A stretch of 9,337 bases of DNA, from assembly GCA_029936705.1 (NCBI GenBank), contig JAPYSD010000096.1:1-9337 (forward strand). The letters run 5' to 3'. Origin of the DNA: Croceicoccus sp. (GTDB taxonomy: Bacteria > Pseudomonadota > Alphaproteobacteria > Sphingomonadales > Sphingomonadaceae). Below the pieces are notes generated by a model. The model worked only from the letters and a program-made list of their open reading frames with translations, did not search any database and was not told the DNA's origin. This document shows positions 5,174 through 9,337 of the stretch, piece after piece (within the stretch, counting starts at the first letter, position 1; each line of letters starts with the position of its first letter). The translations under genes and the position numbers were made by a program.

Positions 5174-5566
5174 ATGTTCAGCCATGTCCATGTCGGCAGC
5201 AACGATCCCGCCCGCGCCAAGCGCTTCTACGATGCGCTGATGGCCGTGCTGGGCGGCGGGGAAGGGGTGAAGGACCCCGAGCGCGACCGCTATTTCTACA
5301 ACCACGACGGCGCCATGCTGATCGTGGGCAAGCCGCTGGACGGCGGCGAGGCGACGGTCAGCAATGGCGCGACCATCGGTTTTAGCGTCGACAGTCCCGA
5401 GCAGGGCGACGCATGGGTCCGCGCCGGGACCGCGAACGGCGGCACGCTGATCGAGGATGCGCCCGGCATCCGCGACAAGGGTGATCGGGGCCGGATCTAC
5501 CTTGCCTATCTGCGCGATCCCGACGGCAACAAGCTGTGCGCGCTGAAGTTCATGGACCGGGACTGA
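5174..5566 (+). CDS. VOC-superfamily (glyoxalase/dioxygenase-like) protein
   Basis: This gene codes a 130-residue vicinal-oxygen-chelate protein built of two beta-alpha-beta-beta-beta modules. The first opens with SHVHVGSNDPARAKRFYDALM (residues 3-23), holding the usual first-position His (H4) and the FYD signature. The second contains ATIGFSVDSPEQGDAWV (66-82) and ends with YLAYLRDPDGNKLCALKF (109-126). In many VOC enzymes the position after 'DPDGNxx' is a metal-binding Glu; here it is Cys122, so a normal glyoxalase I metal site is doubtful. VOC proteins include glyoxalase I, fosfomycin-type glutathione transferases, dioxygenases and bleomycin-binding proteins; I cannot choose. VOC genes next to frmA and fghA fit a role with glutathione adducts, but that is inference. 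Five bases separate its stop from the fghA start. Confidence 0.88.
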   Translation: MFSHVHVGSNDPARAKRFYDALMAVLGGGEGVKDPERDRYFYNHDGAMLIVGKPLDGGEATVSNGATIGFSVDSPEQGDAWVRAGTANGGTLIEDAPGIRDKGDRGRIYLAYLRDPDGNKLCALKFMDRD

Positions 5567-5571
5567 GCGCC

Positions 5572-6420
5572 GTGGAAACAGTCTCCGAAAATCGCAGCCA
5601 TGGCGGCACGCAGGGAGTCTATCGGCACCAGAGCACGTCGACCGGGACCGAGATGACATTCTCCGTCTTCGTGCCCGACCATGACGCGGGGCAGATGCTG
5701 CCTGTGCTGACCTATCTGTCGGGGCTGACCTGCACCCACGCCAATGTCACCGAAAAGGGCGAATATCGCGCGGCCTGCGCACGGCACGGCATCATCTTCG
5801 TCGCGCCCGACACGTCGCCGCGCGGTCCCGACAGCCAGGGCAAAGACGTTCCCGACGACGACGCCTATGATTTCGGCAAAGGCGCGGGATTTTACGTCGA
5901 TGCGACACAGGACCCATGGGCCGCGCACTACCAGATGCGCAGCTATGTCGAGGACGAGCTGCCCGCGCTGATCCAGCAGCATTTCCCCGCCGACATGGCG
6001 CGGCAGGGGATCACCGGCCATTCGATGGGCGGTCACGGTGCGCTCACCATCTCGCTGCGCAATCCGCGGCGTTACCGGTCGACCAGCGCCTTCGCACCCA
6101 TCGTCAGCCCGCTGAACTGCCCGTGGGGAGAGAAGGCGCTGACCGGCTATATCGGCGGCGACAGGGCCGACTGGCGCCAGTACGACGCCTGTGCCCTGAT
6201 CGAGGATGGCGCACGGCTTCCCGACTTGCTGGTCGACCAAGGAACGGGCGACAACTTCCTCGAGGAACAGCTGAAAACCCATTTGCTGCAAGAAGCCGCG
6301 GATGCCGCCGGGATCCCGGCGCAGATCCGCATGCAGGCGGGCTATGACCATTCCTACTACTTCATCTCGACCTTCATGGCCGACCATGTCGCGTGGCATG
6401 CGGAGAGGCTGAAACACTAG
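5572..6420 (+). CDS. fghA: S-formylglutathione hydrolase
   Basis: This gene codes a 282-residue alpha/beta-hydrolase (esterase D family) that splits S-formylglutathione into formate and glutathione, the second step after FrmA. Catalytic residues are visible: Ser151 in GHSMGGHGA (149-157), Asp227 in DQGTGDNFL (222-230) and His260 in AGYDHSYYF (256-264). Their spacing equals that of E. coli FrmB. LSGLTCTHANVTEKG (49-63) is the conserved oxyanion-side block with the family cysteine at 54. The GTG at 5572 is chosen because it gives the family's usual length and N-terminus and lies five bases after the VOC stop; another GTG at 5536 would overlap that gene. No strong Shine-Dalgarno is seen, so coupling to the upstream gene is likely. 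It is the last gene of the operon; only a weak T-less dyad (6440-6462) follows. The symbol frmB is equally valid. Confidence 0.95.
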   Translation: METVSENRSHGGTQGVYRHQSTSTGTEMTFSVFVPDHDAGQMLPVLTYLSGLTCTHANVTEKGEYRAACARHGIIFVAPDTSPRGPDSQGKDVPDDDAYDFGKGAGFYVDATQDPWAAHYQMRSYVEDELPALIQQHFPADMARQGITGHSMGGHGALTISLRNPRRYRSTSAFAPIVSPLNCPWGEKALTGYIGGDRADWRQYDACALIEDGARLPDLLVDQGTGDNFLEEQLKTHLLQEAADAAGIPAQIRMQAGYDHSYYFISTFMADHVAWHAERLKH

Positions 6421-6608
6421 CGGCCTGACGCCTACGCACCGCGGCGGACGCAGTTCGCCGCGCTCCGCCATCATCCTATCCTATGGGGGTAGGGGACTTA
6501 ACTCTAAATTTACCCTTTTGACCAATCTCAGGACTGCGCGTCGGGCGGTCCTGGGATCCCGTCCGGCGCGATCTTGCCACTTAATCGCACTTGCGAGGGA
6601 CGGGGTTC
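6421..6608. promoter_or_regulatory. Intergenic region with candidate promoter elements for the lipoprotein gene
   Basis: This 188-base gap holds a 7-bp GC dyad (CGCGGCG 6440-6446, CGCCGCG 6456-6462) without a T-run, and an AT-rich block near 6496-6520 that stands out in GC-rich DNA. In that block TTAA-N7-TTTAC (6498-6513) is one base off the alphaproteobacterial CtrA consensus TTAA-N7-TTAAC, and GGGTA (6487-6491) pairs with TACCC (6511-6515). The lipoprotein promoter probably lies here; no clear -35/-10 pair was found. Confidence 0.35.
6595..6600 (+). promoter_or_regulatory. Ribosome binding site that fixes the lipoprotein start
   Basis: GAGGGA lies eight bases before ATG 6609, favouring it over an in-frame TTG at 6591 that overlaps this site. 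ATG 6609 also gives a clean lipoprotein signal peptide. Confidence 0.7.
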
Positions 6609-8573
6609 ATGGTGAACGGTCGAGGGATGTTTTTGCTTGCGAGTACGGCGCTGGTCTGCCTGGCCGGTTGCGGAGGAGGGGAAGCGGGTACGGAAAGCGT
6701 GGCTTCCGTCCCGACGACGGTCGCGCCTGCTCCTGCCCCTACGGCATCGCCGAAACCGTCCCCCTCGCCTTCGCCGACGTCCTCGCCTTCGCCGGCCCCC
6801 GCACCTTCACCTTCGCCGACGCCCGCGCCCGCCCCCGCGCCGAGCCCGTCGCCAAGCCCCAGCCCATCGCCCACTCCAACCCCATCGCCAACGCCCACTC
6901 CGTCGCCGGCGCCCAGCCCATCGCCGACACCCAGCCCGACGCCGACGCAGACCCCGTCCAGCGCGCCTTCGGGCACGATGATGATGGGCGTCGCCACGCA
7001 TTTCAGCCAGGGATGGGGCCTCGACACCATCGACCGGTCCGACGACATCTCGGTCGACCTGCTGCGCGACGGCCAGGAATGGGACCAGGTCGAGCTGACC
7101 AAGGGCACGCTCGACTTCTCGGGCGGCACCGCGAAGAAGCTTGAGACCGCGTGCCGCCAGGGCAAGAAGCTGCTGCTGGTCGAAATCCCGGTCAATCCGC
7201 ACTACGACGGCGGCAAGTTCGTCTATTCGCCCGACGCGCGCGCCGCGTTCGCGAAATACCTGCGGGCCGTCGCCGACCATTACGGCAATTGCATCGCCGG
7301 GTTCGAGATCGGGAATGAGATCAACGGCGGCGGCGGCCTCGGCCTCAGCTATCCCGATGGCTACGACCTCGAAGACACCTATATCGCGCTGCTCAAGGAC
7401 ATCGACGCGGCGATGGGGTCCAGCCACCCCGACATCAAGATCGTCGGCGGTTCGACCAACATGATCGGCACCGGCTATCTCGAACGCTTCTTCAAGGCCG
7501 GGATGCTGGACTATATCGATGCCGTCGCGGTCCACCCCTACAATGGCTATGCCTACAGCCTGCCGATGGAGATCACCGCGCTGAAGAAGGCGATGCGCGC
7601 CAATGGCAAGGAAGTCGGCATCTGGATGTCGGAATTCGCGCATGACCACCTCGACCAGAAGCTGGCGGCGTCGGAAGGCATCAAGTCGATCACGCTGATG
7701 GCGGCGAACGGCGTCGATGCGGCCGTCTGGTACGCCTTGTTCGAGGAAAAGTGGTTCCCCAACCTGGGCCTGTGGGACGGACAGACGATCAAGCCGCAGG
7801 GCCGCGCGGTGCGGCTGGCCGCCAGCAAGCTGCTGCGGCACGGCAATCCGATCAAGCTGAACACCGGCGATCCCGGCCTGTTCGCCTATCGCTTCGGCAA
7901 GGGCGCGACCATCGTGTGGGGCACGCCGCGCACGATTCGGGTAGAGGGCGCGACCGAGGCCTATGACGCCTATGGCAACCGCCTGCCGTCCACCAGCGAG
8001 ATGCAGGTGTCGGACGTGCCGGTGATCTTCATCGGCGGGAATGTCAGCGACCGCGGCACCAGCAACGTGCTGGCCGATACGCTGCTGCAATACGGCACGG
8101 GCGAATGGAAATATTTCGCGCGCAGCAGGGACGGCGGGATGGATCCGCTGACCTACAAGAACCAGTGGTACGGCAGCGACCTGCGCAGCGCATGGGACGC
8201 GGTGCTGTCGATGGGTCCGGACGGGGCCGTGCCCGCACGCGATTCCAACGATCCGCTGCGCGCGCTGTGGCAATGGCAAACGGACAAGGCGGTGTCGGTC
8301 ACGGTCAAGGCCTGCTTCCACAAGCGCGAGGAAGGCGGCGACGGCATCGACCTGGCGATCGACCGTAACGGCAAGTCGCAGACGACCCGCATCCTGGCCA
8401 ACGGCCAGACGGTCATCAGCGCCGATATCGACCTGGCAGCTGGCGACAAGATCGAGGTTTCGGCAGGGCCGAACCAGACCTGGGGCAATGACGCGTTCGG
8501 CATGCGCGCCAAGGTGTTCAAGCGCGGCAGCGCCGGAACGGTCGAGTGTCCCAGCTGGCGCAAGATCGGCTAA
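6609..8573 (+). CDS. Predicted lipoprotein glycoside hydrolase (clan GH-A, GH39/PslG-like) with Pro-rich tether
   Basis: This gene codes a 654-residue exported protein. Residues 1-21 are a lipoprotein signal, with lipobox LAGC and lipidated Cys21. Residues about 39-120 are an unbroken Pro/Ser/Thr/Ala tether. Residues about 123-415 form a TIM barrel of clan GH-A type: LLRDGQEWDQVE (151-162), FEIGNEIN (232-239) with likely acid/base Glu237, VAVHPYNG (306-313), and IWMSEFAHD (338-346) with likely nucleophile Glu342. Residues about 420-476 look like the small beta domain attached to such barrels (AYDAYGNRLP), and 480-654 an additional beta-sandwich-like region with Trp-rich strands (WQWQTD, NQTWGND). 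It probably hydrolyses a polysaccharide at the cell surface or in the periplasm. GH39 enzymes such as PslG act on exopolysaccharide, so biofilm or capsule trimming is plausible; the substrate and exact GH family are inference. No polysaccharide genes are adjacent. It is probably a single-gene unit ending at the terminator 8592-8627. Confidence 0.82.
   Translation: MVNGRGMFLLASTALVCLAGCGGGEAGTESVASVPTTVAPAPAPTASPKPSPSPSPTSSPSPAPAPSPSPTPAPAPAPSPSPSPSPSPTPTPSPTPTPSPAPSPSPTPSPTPTQTPSSAPSGTMMMGVATHFSQGWGLDTIDRSDDISVDLLRDGQEWDQVELTKGTLDFSGGTAKKLETACRQGKKLLLVEIPVNPHYDGGKFVYSPDARAAFAKYLRAVADHYGNCIAGFEIGNEINGGGGLGLSYPDGYDLEDTYIALLKDIDAAMGSSHPDIKIVGGSTNMIGTGYLERFFKAGMLDYIDAVAVHPYNGYAYSLPMEITALKKAMRANGKEVGIWMSEFAHDHLDQKLAASEGIKSITLMAANGVDAAVWYALFEEKWFPNLGLWDGQTIKPQGRAVRLAASKLLRHGNPIKLNTGDPGLFAYRFGKGATIVWGTPRTIRVEGATEAYDAYGNRLPSTSEMQVSDVPVIFIGGNVSDRGTSNVLADTLLQYGTGEWKYFARSRDGGMDPLTYKNQWYGSDLRSAWDAVLSMGPDGAVPARDSNDPLRALWQWQTDKAVSVTVKACFHKREEGGDGIDLAIDRNGKSQTTRILANGQTVISADIDLAAGDKIEVSAGPNQTWGNDAFGMRAKVFKRGSAGTVECPSWRKIG
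6723..6968 (+). repeat. Low-complexity repeat coding the Pro/Ser/Thr/Ala tether
   Basis: About 246 bases made of variations on short units such as CCGTCGCC, CCCAGCCCATCGCC and CCGACGCC code alternating Pro-Ser, Pro-Thr and Pro-Ala for roughly 80 residues. Hexameric and 12-base near-repeats make it prone to length change by replication slippage. The opposite strand is open as a Gly-rich frame, which is a by-product of the composition. Confidence 0.85.
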
Positions 8574-8591
8574 GAATTCCAGGTGAAAGAG

Positions 8592-8627
8592 AAAGGGCCG
8601 GTCCGCTTAGTGCGGCCGGCCCTTTTT
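8592..8627. terminator. Bidirectional rho-independent terminator between the lipoprotein gene and putA
   Basis: AAAGGGCCGG (8592-8601) pairs with CCGGCCCTTT (8616-8625), and CCGC (8603-8606) with GCGG (8612-8615). Together they form a 14-bp stem with one bulged T and a 5-nt loop, followed by a T-run (8623-8627). It serves the plus-strand gene ending at 8573; the A-rich left side gives a T-rich tail on the minus strand, so it can also end putA, which stops at 8634. Confidence 0.85.
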
Positions 8628-8633
8628 CCATCG

Positions 8634-9337
8634 TTACTCCAGCGTCATCAGGCTGGCATTGCCGCCCGCCGCGGTCGTATCGACCGAGATCGACACTTCC
8701 TCAAGCAGCCAGTTCAGGCAATAGGCCGGCTTGTCCGATGCGCAGTCCGCCTCGGTCGCCGACTGGGTCAGGACCAGCGGCCCGTCGCGTTCGGCGAATT
8801 CGGCCAGCGCGGCGCTGACCTCGCTCTCGTCGCCTTCGACCAGCGCGCCCGCGATCATCTGGTGCCCCAGCACTTCGACCCGGCCATGCAGTTCTGGCGG
8901 CAGTTCCGCAGCCCAGTCCATGTTCTCGAGCACCGCGACATTGCCGGTGGCCAGCACCGCCGACAGCTGCTGCTGGAACCCGGCCTTCGTCTTGGGACGG
9001 ATCAGGATGTGCCCGCGCTTGCGCAGTTCATAGGTGTTGCGCTCGCCCACCGGTCCCGGCAGCACCTCGCGGTAGCCAAGACCGCCCTGGTCGGCACAGG
9101 CGCGCGCGGCGTCGGATGCCGCGATCTCGCCGCGCATGCGCAGCCACTGTGCGAATTGGTGCACCGCCGGATCGGACATTGCCATGGGCAGGGCAGGGGG
9201 CTGCGAGACGAGACGGCCCAGATAGAGCGGTCCGCCCGCCTTGGGCCCGGTGCCCGACAGGCGATGCCCTCCGAACGGCTGGCTGCCGACGATGGCACCG
9301 ATCTGGTTGCGGTTGATATAGATGTTCCCCGCCTCGA
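8634..9337 (-). CDS. putA: Proline utilization protein PutA, C-terminal part (partial)
   Basis: This is the 3' end of putA, running off the right edge; about 233 residues are visible. The frame continues upstream past an internal Met at 9185, so that Met is not the start. The edge-side segment EAGNIYINRNQIGAIVGSQP, then FGGHRLSGTGPKAGGPLYLGRL, is the aldehyde-dehydrogenase end of PutA, and WLLEEVSISVDTTAAGGNASLMTLE at the stop is the hallmark PutA C-terminus. PutA oxidises proline to glutamate using a FAD-dependent proline dehydrogenase domain and an NAD-dependent glutamate-semialdehyde dehydrogenase domain in one chain. GGHRLSG differs from the GGEGLSG of E. coli PutA. The visible part shows only the end of the dehydrogenase and the C-terminal domain, so whether an N-terminal DNA-binding domain is present cannot be told. 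It converges on the lipoprotein gene and shares its terminator. Confidence 0.93.
   Translation of the reverse strand, partial: EAGNIYINRNQIGAIVGSQPFGGHRLSGTGPKAGGPLYLGRLVSQPPALPMAMSDPAVHQFAQWLRMRGEIAASDAARACADQGGLGYREVLPGPVGERNTYELRKRGHILIRPKTKAGFQQQLSAVLATGNVAVLENMDWAAELPPELHGRVEVLGHQMIAGALVEGDESEVSAALAEFAERDGPLVLTQSATEADCASDKPAYCLNWLLEEVSISVDTTAAGGNASLMTLE

Noticed and set aside
6723..6968. CRISPR array or tandem satellite
   Set aside because: The repeats are short, irregular, in frame and coding; there are no equal spacers.
6581..7195. Gly-rich minus-strand frame with long GVGVGDG-type runs
   Set aside because: It is the complement of the Pro/Ser/Thr tether repeat, not a real Gly-rich protein.
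6807..8321. 504-codon minus-strand frame
   Set aside because: It is antisense to the lipoprotein gene, and its composition is that of a GC-rich shadow frame.
8634..9185. Stand-alone 183-residue protein starting at Met 9185
   Set aside because: The same frame continues upstream to the window edge with clear PutA dehydrogenase motifs, so this is the end of putA.

Overview
The window looks like part of the chromosome of a high-GC alphaproteobacterium, most likely a sphingomonad. The evidence is the codon use, the TonB-dependent receptor terminus, the glutathione-linked formaldehyde operon and a PutA C-terminus. Genus cannot be fixed from this sequence.

The window has two parts of different origin. 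Bases 1 to about 2,570 are visibly lower in GC (about half by eye, not computed). They hold the last 53 codons of a TonB-dependent receptor, a strong terminator, a stand-alone branched-chain aminotransferase (ilvE-like), a 508-base stretch with no convincing gene but several inverted repeats, and two overlapping small DNA-binding genes of the AlpA and excisionase types. This left part ends in two TGTGGGGGA direct repeats followed by what reads as the 3' end of a tRNA gene (T-loop, acceptor strand, discriminator A, CCA) with a non-pairing 5' T-stem. The best reading is the distal end of a tRNA-integrated mobile island whose integrase and intact tRNA lie to the left, outside the window. A second 20-bp copy of the acceptor end lies 92 bp further right and hints at an earlier or nested integration.

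From about 2,700 to the end the DNA is GC-rich (about two-thirds by eye) and looks like core chromosome. A LysR-type regulator (minus strand) is divergent from a tightly packed operon: frmA (glutathione-dependent formaldehyde dehydrogenase), a small cupin, a VOC-family protein and fghA (S-formylglutathione hydrolase). FrmA and FghA convert the spontaneous formaldehyde-glutathione adduct to formate and free glutathione. The cupin and VOC proteins sit between them with no assigned role. A divergent-promoter palindrome next to the LysR start could be its operator.

Downstream is a 654-residue predicted outer-membrane or periplasmic lipoprotein. It has a Pro/Ser/Thr/Ala tether of about 80 residues, a clan GH-A glycoside hydrolase barrel with both catalytic glutamates visible, and a C-terminal beta-sandwich-like region. 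A bidirectional terminator separates it from the convergent 3' end of putA, which runs off the right edge. I saw no CRISPR array, insertion sequence or complete RNA gene. No wholly new system is proven. The points most worth a second look are the island junction with its double attachment-like repeat, the cupin/VOC pair inside the formaldehyde operon, and the tethered glycoside hydrolase.
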